Positions 8,244 through 17,217 of a DNA stretch of 64,000 bases are shown here, piece after piece. The notes beneath the pieces were generated by a model. That model worked only from the letters and a program-made list of their open reading frames with translations, was not told where the DNA came from and searched no databases. This DNA comes from Brenneria goodwinii (lineage in GTDB: Bacteria; Pseudomonadota; Gammaproteobacteria; Enterobacterales; Enterobacteriaceae): positions 4,588,001 through 4,652,000 of the forward strand of contig NZ_CP014137.1 in NCBI RefSeq assembly GCF_002291445.1, written 5' to 3'. Position 1 is the stretch's first letter. Every line of letters starts with the position of its first letter. The position numbers and the translations under genes were made by a program.

Positions 8244-9494
8244 ATGTCGTTGGCGAAAGCATCAATATGGACGGCTGGCTCTACGCTGATAAAAATCGGC
8301 GTGGGGCTGGTGGTCGTCAAACTGCTGGCGGTGGCGTTCGGTCCGGGCGGCGTCGGGCAGGCGGGAAATTTTCGCCAACTTATCACGGTGTTGGGCGTAT
8401 TGTCCGGCGCGGGGATTTTTAACGGCGTCACCAAATATGTTGCGGAATATCATCAACAACCGGAGCGGCTGAAACCGCTGCTGGGCACCGCTGTTGCGCT
8501 GGTGCTGGGGTTTTCCTTGCTGCTGGCCGTAGTGTTTGTGTTTGCCGCCGCGCCAATAGCCAATGCGCTGTTCGGGCATGAGGAATACCGCGATGTTATC
8601 CGCGCGCTGGCGTTTATCCAGATGGGTATCGCCTATGCCAATCTGTTTCTGGCGATCTTAAAGGGTTACCGCGATGCGGTGGGAAATGCTTTAGCGGTGA
8701 TCGGCGGCAGCCTGATTGGTTTGGTCGCCTACTGGCTGTGCTTTATGCTGGGCGGATACGCCGGCGCGTTGGCCGGGTTGGCGTTGGTGCCCGCGCTGGT
8801 GGTATTACCGGCGGTAGTGCTGATGCTGCGGCGCACGCCGTTGTCCCTGCGGGCATTAAAACCAGCCTGGGATAACGCCATTGCCGGACATCTGGGCAAA
8901 TTTACCCTGATGGCGCTGATGACGGCGGTAACGCTGCCGGTGGCCTATATCATGATGCGTAATCTGCTGGCGGAACACTATAGCTGGGGCGATGTCGGCA
9001 TTTGGCAGGGCGTCAGCACGATTTCGGATGCCTACCTGCAGTTCATTACCGCGTCGTTCACCGTTTATCTGTTGCCGACGCTGTCGCGCCTGACGGATAA
9101 AAGCGCGCTTTCTCGGGAAATTGTCCGCTCGCTGAAATTTGTGCTGCCCGTCGTGGCGGGCGTCAGTTTTTGCGTCTGGCTGCTGCGCGATGTCGCCATC
9201 TGGCTGCTGTTTTCCCGCGAGTTTATCGCCATGAGAGAGCTGTTCGCCTGGCAACTGGTGGGCGATGTGATGAAAGTGGGCGCTTACGTTTTTGGTTATC
9301 TGGTAATTGCCAAGGCCGCGCTGCGCTTTTATCTGCTTACCGAAGTCAGCCAGTTCTTATTGCTCACGGGGTTTGCGCACTGGCTGATTCCCATGAATGG
9401 CGCGCTGGGCGCCGCGCAGGCTTATATGGCAACCTATCTGGTCTATTTTTTGCTTTGTTGTAGCGTATTCATTATTTACCGTAGGCGAGCATGA
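8244..9494 (+). CDS. wzxE: WzxE, lipid III (ECA) flippase
   Basis: This 416-residue polytopic inner-membrane protein of the polysaccharide flippase (MOP) superfamily moves undecaprenyl-linked ECA trisaccharide across the membrane. About 12 hydrophobic helices are visible, beginning at MSLAKASIWTAGSTLIKIG. Its place between wecE and wecF is the conserved ECA position. The stop overlaps the wecF ATG by four bases. Confidence 0.95.
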   Translation: MSLAKASIWTAGSTLIKIGVGLVVVKLLAVAFGPGGVGQAGNFRQLITVLGVLSGAGIFNGVTKYVAEYHQQPERLKPLLGTAVALVLGFSLLLAVVFVFAAAPIANALFGHEEYRDVIRALAFIQMGIAYANLFLAILKGYRDAVGNALAVIGGSLIGLVAYWLCFMLGGYAGALAGLALVPALVVLPAVVLMLRRTPLSLRALKPAWDNAIAGHLGKFTLMALMTAVTLPVAYIMMRNLLAEHYSWGDVGIWQGVSTISDAYLQFITASFTVYLLPTLSRLTDKSALSREIVRSLKFVLPVVAGVSFCVWLLRDVAIWLLFSREFIAMRELFAWQLVGDVMKVGAYVFGYLVIAKAALRFYLLTEVSQFLLLTGFAHWLIPMNGALGAAQAYMATYLVYFLLCCSVFIIYRRRA

Positions 9495-10576
9495 CGACAC
9501 TGATTCATGTCCTGGGAGCGGATATCCCACATCATAACCAGACGGTTTTGCGTTTCTTTAACGATACGCTGGCGGCTGAATTACCGGAGCGGCAGGTGCG
9601 GAATTTTATGCTGGTTGCTCGTGACGCGCCGGCACAGGCCGATTTCCCCGCGCTGAATATTGCAACCTATGCGGATAAAAAAACGCTGGCTCAGGCGGTG
9701 ATCGCCAAAGCCAGGGCCGATCGAAACATGCGCTTCTTTCTGCACGGGCAGTTTAATCCCACGCTGTGGCTGGCATTGCTGAGCGGCGCCATTAAGCCTG
9801 CGCAGGTTTACTGGCATGTCTGGGGCGCGGACTTATATGAAGAGGCCGGTAGCCTGAAATATCGGCTGTTCTATCTGTTGCGGCGTATTGCCCAAAAGCG
9901 CATCGGGCATGTGTTCGCGACACGGGGCGATCTGGCTTATTATCAGCAGCGGCATCGCCGCGTGCCTACGTCGTTGCTTTACTTCCCGACGCGGATGGAT
10001 CCGGATTTAACCGGGCTGGAGGTGAAGAAGCCGTTGGCGGGACCGATGACGATCCTGGTCGGCAACTCCGGCGATCGCACCAACCGTCATCAGGAGGCGT
10101 TGCGCGCCATTCATAAACAGTTCGGCGCCAATGTGCGGGTGATTGTGCCTATGGGATATCCTGTGAATAACGGGCATTATATTGAGCAGGTAGAGAAACA
10201 AGGGCTGGCGCTGTTTGGCATTAAAAATTTTCAACTGTTGAAAGAGCAATTGGCGTTTGGCGACTACCTGAATATGCTGCGCACCTGTGATTTAGGTTAC
10301 TTTATTTTTGACCGTCAGCAGGGCATCGGGACGCTGTGCCTGTTGATTCAGTTCGGCGTTCCCTTTGTTATCAGCCGCCAGAATCCGTTCTGGCAGGATC
10401 TTACGGAACAACATCTGCCGGTGCTGTTTTATGGCGATAGCCTGGATGAGGCATTGGTTCGCGAGGCTCAGCGCCAGTTGGCCACCGTTGATAAGCATCA
10501 GATCGCGTTCTTTAACCCCAATTATCTGCAAGGTTGGCGTCAGGCTCTGGCGCTGGCGGTGGGAGAACCAACATGA
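9491..10576 (+). CDS. wecF: WecF, TDP-Fuc4NAc:lipid II Fuc4NAc transferase
   Basis: WecF adds the third sugar (Fuc4NAc) to lipid II, finishing the ECA repeat unit. The 361-residue peripheral membrane glycosyltransferase begins MTTLIHVLGADIPHHNQTVLRFFND, as expected for the family (about 359 residues). Conserved blocks include YWHVWGADLYE and ILVGNSGDRTNRH. It overlaps both wzxE and wzyE by four bases (ATGA), so wzxE-wecF-wzyE look translationally coupled. Confidence 0.95.
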   Translation: MTTLIHVLGADIPHHNQTVLRFFNDTLAAELPERQVRNFMLVARDAPAQADFPALNIATYADKKTLAQAVIAKARADRNMRFFLHGQFNPTLWLALLSGAIKPAQVYWHVWGADLYEEAGSLKYRLFYLLRRIAQKRIGHVFATRGDLAYYQQRHRRVPTSLLYFPTRMDPDLTGLEVKKPLAGPMTILVGNSGDRTNRHQEALRAIHKQFGANVRVIVPMGYPVNNGHYIEQVEKQGLALFGIKNFQLLKEQLAFGDYLNMLRTCDLGYFIFDRQQGIGTLCLLIQFGVPFVISRQNPFWQDLTEQHLPVLFYGDSLDEALVREAQRQLATVDKHQIAFFNPNYLQGWRQALALAVGEPT

Positions 10577-11952
10577 CACTGGGACAATTTGGTGGCTTGT
10601 TAGTGGTTTACCTCTTTTCCGTTATTTTTATCCTGACGCTGACCTGGCAGGAGTTTCGGCGTGTGCGTTTTAACTTCAACGTCTTGTTCTCGCTGCTTTA
10701 TTTATTGACGTTCTACTTCGGTTTTCCGTTTACCTGCATACTGGCGTTTCGTTTCGGCGTCGATCTGGTTCCCGTTCCCTATTTGCTGCAGGCGCTGCTT
10801 TCCGCCACGGCGTTTTACGCTATCTACTATGTTAGTTATAAAACCCGTTTACGCAAAACAACCGCATCATCCCGTCCGCCGTTGCTGACCATCAATCGGG
10901 TGGAGGCCAATCTGACCTGGATACTGCTGGCGCTGATAGCGATAGCCACCGTCAGCCTATTTTTTCTCAATAACGGTTTTTTGCTGTTTAAATTACGCTC
11001 TTATAGCCAGATTTTTTCCAGTGAAGTGTCCGGCGTGGCGTTGAAACGCTTTTTCTACTTCTTTATTCCCGCCATGCTGGTGGTGTATTTCCTGCGGCAA
11101 ACGCCGCGGGCCTGGTTGCTGTTTCTCATCGGCACGCTGGCGTTCGGCATGCTGACCTATATCATTGTCGGCGGCACCCGGGCGAATATCATTATCGCGT
11201 TTGCCCTGTTTCTGTTTATCGGCATCGTGCGCAGGTGGATCACCCTGTGGATGCTGGCCGCGGCGGGCATCTTCGGCGTGGTGGGCATGTTCTGGCTGGC
11301 GCTTAAGCGTTATGGCATGGACGTCAGCGGTGACGAGGCGTTTTATACCTTCCTGTATCTGACCCGCGACACCTTCTCTCCCTGGGAGAATCTGGCGCTG
11401 TTGTGGCAGAACTACGATAAGATCGAATTTCAGGGATTGGCGCCGATTGTCCGTGATTTCTATGTGTTTATTCCCTCCTGGCTATGGCCTGGCCGCCCTA
11501 ATCTGGTATTGAACAGCGCCAACTACTTTACCTGGGAAGTGTTGAACAATCATTCCGGGCTGGCGATTTCCCCAACGTTATTAGGTTCGCTGGTGGTGAT
11601 GGGCGGCGTGCTGTTTATTCCATTCGGCGCGATTGCCGTGGGGTTGATCATCAAATGGTTCGACTGGGTTTACGACTTGGGTAAAAACAGCCCTAATCGT
11701 TACAAGGCCGCTATTCTGCAAGCATTTTGTTTCGGGGCGGTATTCAATATCATTGTGCTGGCGCGCGAAGGGGTTGATGCTTTTGTCTCCCGCGTGGTGT
11801 TCTTCTGCCTGATCTTTGGGCTGTGTCTGCTGGTCGCAAAACTGTTGTACTGGCTGTTGGAAAGCGCCGGGTTGATCCGGCAACGTTTATTAAGGGCCCG
11901 GCCCAACGTCGTTCCCCCTGCGCCCACATCACCTACGCGCGGCGTGCTGTAA
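10573..11952 (+). CDS. wzyE: WzyE, ECA polymerase
   Basis: WzyE polymerises flipped ECA repeat units at the periplasmic face under WzzE length control. The ATG at 10573 overlaps the wecF stop and gives MTLGQFGGLL, the family N-terminus; an in-frame ATG upstream at 10534 would lie inside wecF and is not needed. The 459-residue protein is strongly hydrophobic with about 11 helices, and the WQEFRRVRFNFNV block is typical. The last 25 residues are Pro/Arg-rich and unlike the rest. Confidence 0.94.
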   Translation: MTLGQFGGLLVVYLFSVIFILTLTWQEFRRVRFNFNVLFSLLYLLTFYFGFPFTCILAFRFGVDLVPVPYLLQALLSATAFYAIYYVSYKTRLRKTTASSRPPLLTINRVEANLTWILLALIAIATVSLFFLNNGFLLFKLRSYSQIFSSEVSGVALKRFFYFFIPAMLVVYFLRQTPRAWLLFLIGTLAFGMLTYIIVGGTRANIIIAFALFLFIGIVRRWITLWMLAAAGIFGVVGMFWLALKRYGMDVSGDEAFYTFLYLTRDTFSPWENLALLWQNYDKIEFQGLAPIVRDFYVFIPSWLWPGRPNLVLNSANYFTWEVLNNHSGLAISPTLLGSLVVMGGVLFIPFGAIAVGLIIKWFDWVYDLGKNSPNRYKAAILQAFCFGAVFNIIVLAREGVDAFVSRVVFFCLIFGLCLLVAKLLYWLLESAGLIRQRLLRARPNVVPPAPTSPTRGVL

Positions 11953-11963
11953 CAGGATTTAAC

Positions 11964-12704
11964 ATGCAAGCAAAAGAGCCTATTCCCACCTATTCGATCC
12001 GCGGCTTTTCTATTTGTGGTTTTCGTCATATGGCGCAATTTGTCGATCGCCTGTTCAGCGGCGATCGGGTCGCCACGGGGACGCTGGTCGCCATCAATGC
12101 TGAAAAGGTGTTGGCGGCGGAGAAAGATGCGGCGCTGCGAACATTGCTGGATGAGGCTGAATATAAGTATGCAGACGGCATCAGCATCGTTCGCTCGATC
12201 CGCCGTAAGTATCCTCAGGCGGCCGTGACCCGGATTGCCGGGGCGGATTTATGGGAAGCGTTAATGCAACGCGCGGGCGAAAAGGGCACGCCGGTTTTTT
12301 TGGTGGGCGCGAAGCCGGACGTGCTTGCGCAGACGGAGGCCAAATTGCGGACACGGTGGAAGGTGAATATTGTCGGCAGTCAGGACGGCTATTTCGCGCC
12401 GGCGCAGTGTGATGCCTTGTTTGCGCGGATCCGGACCAGCGGCGCGCAAATTGTTACCGTGGCGATGGGGTCGCCCCGGCAGGAAATTCTGATGAGGGAC
12501 TGCCGCCGGTATTATCCCGATGCGCTCTATATGGGCGTTGGCGGAACCTATGATGTTTTTACCGGCCATGTGAAACGGGCGCCGCTGGTTTGGCAGAATG
12601 CGGGACTGGAGTGGCTTTACCGTTTATTGGAGCAGCCCAGCCGAATCACTCGTCAGCTTAAACTACTGAAATATCTTGCTTATCACTACAGCGGGCGCCT
12701 GTAG
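11964..12704 (+). CDS. wecG: WecG, UDP-ManNAcA transferase
   Basis: WecG transfers ManNAcA to lipid I to make lipid II in ECA assembly. The frame is open upstream to 11823 inside wzyE, but the ATG at 11964 gives MQAKEPIPTYSIRG and 246 residues, the E. coli length. GT26 (WecG/TagA) landmarks are YADGISIVRS, FLVGAKPDVL, VGSQDGYF, MGSPRQE and GVGGTYDVFTGHVKRAP. It is the last ECA gene. No clear intrinsic terminator is visible in the 180 bases before yifK. Confidence 0.96.
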   Translation: MQAKEPIPTYSIRGFSICGFRHMAQFVDRLFSGDRVATGTLVAINAEKVLAAEKDAALRTLLDEAEYKYADGISIVRSIRRKYPQAAVTRIAGADLWEALMQRAGEKGTPVFLVGAKPDVLAQTEAKLRTRWKVNIVGSQDGYFAPAQCDALFARIRTSGAQIVTVAMGSPRQEILMRDCRRYYPDALYMGVGGTYDVFTGHVKRAPLVWQNAGLEWLYRLLEQPSRITRQLKLLKYLAYHYSGRL

Positions 12705-12884
12705 CCCGCCTTGCTCGCCAGACGTCAAGGTGTTATTCCACCCCGCATTATTGTATCTTCACGACCGCTAATATAACGAAAGCGCTCTCTGGCCCTATGA
12801 TGAGCGCCGGATGACCCATAACAACAATAACCGGTAATAAAATAAACAACCGGAGCAAATACAACACATCAAGACAGAGGATTT

Positions 12885-14276
12885 ATGGCAGAAGATACAA
12901 AACAGGGCAAACTCCATCGGGGTTTGGAGGCAAGACATATTGAGCTGATTGCGTTGGGCGGAACCATCGGCGTTGGATTATTTATGGGGGCCGCCAGTGC
13001 GTTGAAGTGGGCCGGACCATCGGTTCTGCTGGCTTACATCACCGCCGGGATATTTGTTTTCTTTATTATGCGGTCGATGGGGGAAATGTTGTATACAGAG
13101 CCGGTCGCCGGTTCTTTTGCGGTTTATGCCCATAAGTATATGAATCCCTTTTTTGGCTACCTCACCGCCTGGGGCTACTGGTTTATGTGGATGGCGGTCG
13201 GCATTTCCGAAATTACGGCGATTGGCGTCTATGTCCAGTTCTGGTTTCCCGAACTGCCGCAGTGGATACCGGCGATAGCCGCGGTCGTTTTGGTAGCGGT
13301 AGCCAATCTGGCTGCGGTGCGGCTGTACGGCGAAATCGAATTCTGGTTTGCCATGATTAAAATCACCACCATCATCGCCATGATTGTCGTTGGTCTGGGC
13401 GTGATTTTCTTTGGCTTCGGCAACCACGGGCAGGCAACGGGTTTTGCCAATCTAACGGCGCACGGCGGTTTCCTGGCCGGCGGCTGGAAAGGGTTACTGT
13501 TTGCGCTGTGTCTGGTCGTGGCGTCTTACCAGGGGGTTGAACTGGTCGGGATCACGGCGGGGGAAGCGAAGAATCCGCAGGTGACGCTGAAACGCGCCAT
13601 CAACAATATCTTGTGGCGCATCCTGATTTTCTATGTCGGGGCGATATTTGTTATCGTGACGATTTTCCCGTGGAATGAAATCGGCACTTCCGGCAGCCCG
13701 TTTGTGCTGACCTTTGCGAAAATCGGCATCACCGCCGCGGCGGGAATCATTAACTTTGTGGTGTTGACCGCCGCGTTGTCCGGCTGCAACAGCGGCATGT
13801 ACAGCTGCGGGCGTATGCTCTATTCACTGGCGAACAACCGTCAACTTCCGGCGTGGCTGGGAAAAGTGACGGCCAGCGGCGTACCGGTGGGCGGCGTCAC
13901 GATCTCGATTCTCTGCCTGATGGCGGGCTCGTTGCTTAACTACATTCTGCCTAATCCGGAGAAGGTGTTTGTTTATGTCTATAGCGCCAGCGTGTTGCCC
14001 GGTATGATCCCGTGGTTTGTGGTGCTGATCAGCCAGATTCGTTTCCGTGAGCAGCATCGCGCCGCGCTGGCCGCACATCCGTTCAAATCGGTGCTATTCC
14101 CCTGGGTGAACTACCTGACCATGGCGTTCCTGCTGTGTGTTCTGGTGGGGATGTATATCAACATCGATACCCGGATGTCGCTGGTAGTCGGTATGGTATT
14201 TTTGGCTTTCGTCAGTCTTTGCTATTTTGTCCTGGGATTGGGCAGAAAACAGGCGATGATAGGGGCTAAATCGTAG
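12885..14276 (+). CDS. yifK: YifK/ThrP, amino-acid permease (threonine/serine:H+ symporter)
   Basis: This is an APC-family inner-membrane transporter of 463 residues and about 12 helices. The N-terminal LHRGLEARHIELIALGGTIGVGLFMG block is the amino-acid permease signature, and the whole chain follows E. coli YifK, later named ThrP for Thr/Ser uptake. It lies between wecG and the tRNA operon as in E. coli. An AGAGGA Shine-Dalgarno precedes the ATG. Substrate assignment is by orthology. Confidence 0.93.
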   Translation: MAEDTKQGKLHRGLEARHIELIALGGTIGVGLFMGAASALKWAGPSVLLAYITAGIFVFFIMRSMGEMLYTEPVAGSFAVYAHKYMNPFFGYLTAWGYWFMWMAVGISEITAIGVYVQFWFPELPQWIPAIAAVVLVAVANLAAVRLYGEIEFWFAMIKITTIIAMIVVGLGVIFFGFGNHGQATGFANLTAHGGFLAGGWKGLLFALCLVVASYQGVELVGITAGEAKNPQVTLKRAINNILWRILIFYVGAIFVIVTIFPWNEIGTSGSPFVLTFAKIGITAAAGIINFVVLTAALSGCNSGMYSCGRMLYSLANNRQLPAWLGKVTASGVPVGGVTISILCLMAGSLLNYILPNPEKVFVYVYSASVLPGMIPWFVVLISQIRFREQHRAALAAHPFKSVLFPWVNYLTMAFLLCVLVGMYINIDTRMSLVVGMVFLAFVSLCYFVLGLGRKQAMIGAKS

Positions 14277-14365
14277 CATCTGAGGGAGGGGAATACGGAT
14301 TTGTACGTTATTTGACTTGAAATGAGCAAAGCATAAGCAAACGCATCATTTCGATAAAAAAGCAC

Positions 14366-14394
14366 TAGACAGGCAACCGTTAAATCCGTAGTAT
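14366..14394 (+). promoter_or_regulatory. Sigma-70 promoter of the tRNA operon
   Basis: TAGACA and TAGTAT are separated by 17 bases, and a C-rich discriminator-like stretch follows before the tRNA-Arg 5' end at 14416. A GC-rich discriminator is typical of stringently controlled stable-RNA promoters. Confidence 0.7.
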
Positions 14395-14415
14395 CCCCTC
14401 CCGCAACGGCGCATA

Positions 14416-14492
<77 letters not shown>

Positions 14493-14591
14493 CTAAGTTG
14501 TGTGCAAGAGCTGCGGTGGTACATTTACCCCGTAAAAGTAGGTAGTACCGCGTCAAAATAGTAGCAAAAAAAGCAGTAAAGCGTGGTGTAT

Positions 14592-14668
14592 GGTGGCTAT
14601 AGCTCAGTTGGTAGAGCCCTGGATTGTGATTCCAGTTGTCGTGGGTTCGAGTCCCATTAGCCACCCCA
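14592..14668 (+). tRNA. hisR: tRNA-His (anticodon GTG)
   Basis: This 77-base cloverleaf includes the extra 5' G of tRNA-His, anticodon GTG in GGATTGTGATTCC, and an encoded CCA. It is nearly identical to E. coli hisR; the T-loop has GTTCGAGTCC. Confidence 0.97.
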
Positions 14669-14690
14669 GATTTAGATGTTTGTGAGTTAT

Positions 14691-14777
14691 GCGAAGGTGG
14701 CGGAATTGGTAGACGCGCTAGCTTCAGGTGTTAGTGTCTTAACGGACGTGAGGGTTCAAGTCCCTCTCTTCGCACCA
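14691..14777 (+). tRNA. leuT: tRNA-Leu (anticodon CAG)
   Basis: This 87-base class II tRNA has a long variable arm, anticodon CAG in the loop CTTCAGG, a GGTTCAAGTCC T-arm and an encoded CCA. It is the third gene of the tRNA operon. Confidence 0.97.
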
Positions 14778-14822
14778 CACAAACAAAGCATTAATGATGC
14801 TTAAGTAATAAGACAGTATATT

Positions 14823-14899
14823 CGGCGAGTAGCGCAGCTTGGTAGCGCAACTGGTTTGGGACCAGTGGGTCGGAGGTTCGAATCCTCTCTCGCCGACCA
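14823..14899 (+). tRNA. proM: tRNA-Pro (anticodon TGG)
   Basis: This 77-base tRNA has a CGGCGAG/CTCGCCG acceptor stem, anticodon TGG in GTTTGGGAC, and an encoded CCA. It is the last gene of the operon and marks the left edge of the accessory region 15166-25758. I found no copy of its 3' end at the other edge. Confidence 0.97.
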
Positions 14900-14908
14900 A
14901 ATTCAAAG

Positions 14909-14937
14909 GAAGCATATCGAAAGATGTGCTTTTTTTT
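14909..14937 (+). terminator. Intrinsic terminator of the tRNA operon
   Basis: AGCATATC pairs with GATGTGCT (one G-T pair) around a GAAA loop, followed by eight T residues. It begins ten bases after the tRNA-Pro CCA. Confidence 0.92.
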
Positions 14938-15020
14938 CGTCCATCTTTTAATCCTGCATCATAATTTTCACCGTTGAATCGTCGTGATCGGCTGCTTATC
15001 CCCGGAAATCCTTGGTCTTA

Positions 15021-15105
15021 CCGTTAAGATTACTAGCCCGCAGATGACTCGCTATGCATCAGATGTCATTCGCGCAGATAGCGGCAGATGGGGTAATCTT
15101 AACGG
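15021..15105. repeat. 13-bp perfect inverted repeat flanking 59 bp, upstream of the amidohydrolase gene
   Basis: CCGTTAAGATTAC at 15021-15033 is repeated inverted as GTAATCTTAACGG at 15093-15105. The inner 59 bases contain several GCAGAT and CAGATG repeats. It lies 60 bases before the amidohydrolase start, so it could be a pair of operator half-sites, a large stem-loop, or the ends of a small mobile repeat. The rest of the gap 14938-15165 shows no gene. Confidence 0.5.
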
Positions 15106-15165
15106 CGGAATAGATGCCTGTGAAAATAAGCAACGCCGTTAAACAGGGCGGATGGAGAAGTATTA

Positions 15166-16323
15166 ATGAAAGTCGCACCTCAACATGAGCCCTTGGCTCA
15201 GTTTATTCAGGCGTTCCGCCACGATCTGCATCGGCACCCTGAATTATCCAATCAGGAATTTGAAACCACCCGGAAAATCAGGGAGGTCTTAGAGAAAGAA
15301 GGCATTCGCATCCTTGAACTGCCGCTGAAAACCGGCCTGGTGGCCGAAGTCGGCGGACGGCAGGATGGGCCGCTGGTGGTTGTTCGCTCGGATATTGATG
15401 CGCTGCCGATTGAAGAAGAGTCCGGCGTGGAGTATAGCTCAGCCAGCCAGGGCGTGATGCACGCCTGCGGGCATGATTTTCATGCTTCCGCCGCGCTGGG
15501 GGCCGCTATTTTGTTGAAGAAAATAGAACCCGAATTAAAGGGCTGCGTGCGTATTCTGTTCCAGGCGGCCGAGGAAACGGGATTGGGCGCGCCGAATGTT
15601 ATCGCCAGCGGAGCGCTGGACGATGCGGCGGCGATTTTCGGCATTCACAACGATCCAACGCTGCCGGTTGGGGTGGTCGGCGGCAAAGATGGCGCGCTGA
15701 CGGCGGGCGTAGACCGCTTCGAAATCAACATTGCGGCGAAAGGCTGTCATGCGGCGAAACCGCATGAAGGGAACGATCCTATCATTATTCTGGGGCAGAT
15801 CATTGCTACCGTTCAAACCATTATCAGCCGTACCGTGCCCTCCGAGAATAACGCCGTGGTATCGATCACGCAGGTGCACAGCGGCAGTACCTGGAATGTG
15901 ATTCCCGATACCGCCTATGTGGAAGGCACCGTCAGAACCTTCAGTCAGGCTATGCGTGAGCTGATTGAGCAACGCTTCCGGCAGATCGTCGCGGGCATAG
16001 CCGGCACGTTCGGCGCTGAAATCGAGTTGATCTGGCATGCCGGTCCGCCCTCGGTGGTCAACACCGCGCAGTGGGTTGATTTTGCGCTGCAGGTGGCGGA
16101 GGAGGAGGGATTCGAGGCGCGGCGCATTGAGGCCAGCCCGATCGGCGAAGATTTTGCCTTTTACCAGCAGACGCTGCCGGGCACTTTCATGATGGTGGGA
16201 TCCGGCGGCCCGTATGCGCTGCATCATCCCAAATTCCGCGTGGATGACCGCGCGCTGTTCCCTACGGCTCACTATCTTTACCAGATGGCGAAGCAAAGTC
16301 TGGAGCGGCTAACGTCCCGTTGA
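15166..16323 (+). CDS. M20-family amidohydrolase (hippurate/N-acyl-amino-acid hydrolase type)
   Basis: This 385-residue cytoplasmic metallopeptidase-fold amidohydrolase belongs to subfamily M20D. The metal-binding pattern is complete: Cys101 and His103 in HACGHDFHAS, Glu136/Glu137 in QAAEE, His161 in GIHND, and a C-terminal His in ALHHPKF. The N-terminal HRHPELSNQE block is also typical. Such enzymes hydrolyse N-acyl or N-carbamoyl amino acids; the substrate cannot be read from sequence. A good GGAGAAG ribosome site precedes the ATG. It converges on the amino-acid ABC transporter genes, suggesting uptake and deacylation of an amino-acid conjugate, but that link is inferred. Confidence 0.85.
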   Translation: MKVAPQHEPLAQFIQAFRHDLHRHPELSNQEFETTRKIREVLEKEGIRILELPLKTGLVAEVGGRQDGPLVVVRSDIDALPIEEESGVEYSSASQGVMHACGHDFHASAALGAAILLKKIEPELKGCVRILFQAAEETGLGAPNVIASGALDDAAAIFGIHNDPTLPVGVVGGKDGALTAGVDRFEINIAAKGCHAAKPHEGNDPIIILGQIIATVQTIISRTVPSENNAVVSITQVHSGSTWNVIPDTAYVEGTVRTFSQAMRELIEQRFRQIVAGIAGTFGAEIELIWHAGPPSVVNTAQWVDFALQVAEEEGFEARRIEASPIGEDFAFYQQTLPGTFMMVGSGGPYALHHPKFRVDDRALFPTAHYLYQMAKQSLERLTSR

Positions 16324-16461
16324 GAGCATATGCCATGCCGGTTAAATACCGGCCTTCATCCGCAGTGCCGTCGTGAAAAAGAGACAGATAATTCACTGAT
16401 AACCAAGGAATTCACGCTGTCATCTTTATTTTGTCTCCGATGGGCGACAATCCGGCTATCG

Positions 16462-17217
16462 TTAATGGATCAGGATCTGCTCAAGGAATTGACGGGTGCG
16501 CGGATGTTTGGGTTGATTGAAAAAGGTTTGCGGCGGCGCTGATTCGATCACGCTGCCATCGGCCATCAGGATCACGTTGTCGGCTACCGTCTTGGCAAAG
16601 CCCATTTCGTGCGTGACCACAATCATGGTCATGCCGCTTTCCGCCAGATCGAGCATGACGTCCAGCACTTCTTTAATCATTTCCGGATCGAGCGCCGAAG
16701 TCGGTTCGTCAAACAGCATGATTTCCGGTTGCATACACAATGCGCGCGCAATCGCCACGCGTTGCTGCTGTCCGCCCGAGAGCTGCAGCGGAAACTTATG
16801 CGCCTGATTGGCGATATGCACTTTTTCCAGATAGTGCATCGCCAGTTCGGTGGCCTGCTGTTTTTTCATTTGCTTGACCAGCGTCGGGCCGATAATCAGG
16901 TTGTCCAGTACGCTCAGATGCGGAAACAGATTGAACTGCTGGAACAGCATGCCGATGCTCAGCCGGATCCGGTTGATATTTTTGATGTTGTCATTCATCT
17001 CAATACCGTTCACCCATATCTGCCCCTGATGATGCTCTTCCAGCCGGTTAATGCAGCGGATCAGCGTCGATTTGCCTGAACCGGAGGGGCCGCAGATCAC
17101 CACGCGCTCCCCTTTGGCCACGTTCAGCGATACGTTGTTCAGCGCCTGAAACCCGCCGTACCATTTGCTGACGGATTTGATTTCAATCACCGGCTCGGTG
17201 GAAAGTGAACTACTCAT
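16462..17217 (-). CDS. aapP: Amino-acid ABC transporter ATP-binding protein (AapP type)
   Basis: This 251-residue ATPase of the polar amino-acid ABC importer family energises the transporter. It has Walker A GPSGSGKST at residues 43-51, a Q-loop near LFQQFNLFPH, the LSGGQ signature at 146-150, Walker B IMLFDEP at 166-172 and the switch histidine in VVTHEMGF. It is the last gene of aapJQMP, and its ATG overlaps the aapM stop by four bases. The order J-Q-M-P matches the general L-amino-acid transporter of rhizobia and E. coli yhdWXYZ. Confidence 0.92.
   Translation of the reverse strand: MSSSLSTEPVIEIKSVSKWYGGFQALNNVSLNVAKGERVVICGPSGSGKSTLIRCINRLEEHHQGQIWVNGIEMNDNIKNINRIRLSIGMLFQQFNLFPHLSVLDNLIIGPTLVKQMKKQQATELAMHYLEKVHIANQAHKFPLQLSGGQQQRVAIARALCMQPEIMLFDEPTSALDPEMIKEVLDVMLDLAESGMTMIVVTHEMGFAKTVADNVILMADGSVIESAPPQTFFNQPKHPRTRQFLEQILIH

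Noticed and set aside
15535..16296. A 253-codon frame antisense to the M20 amidohydrolase
   Set aside because: Shadow frame; the sense protein has all metal ligands.
16337..16353. GCCGGT/ACCGGC hairpin after the amidohydrolase gene
   Set aside because: A 6-bp stem with no T-run on either strand is not enough to call a terminator.
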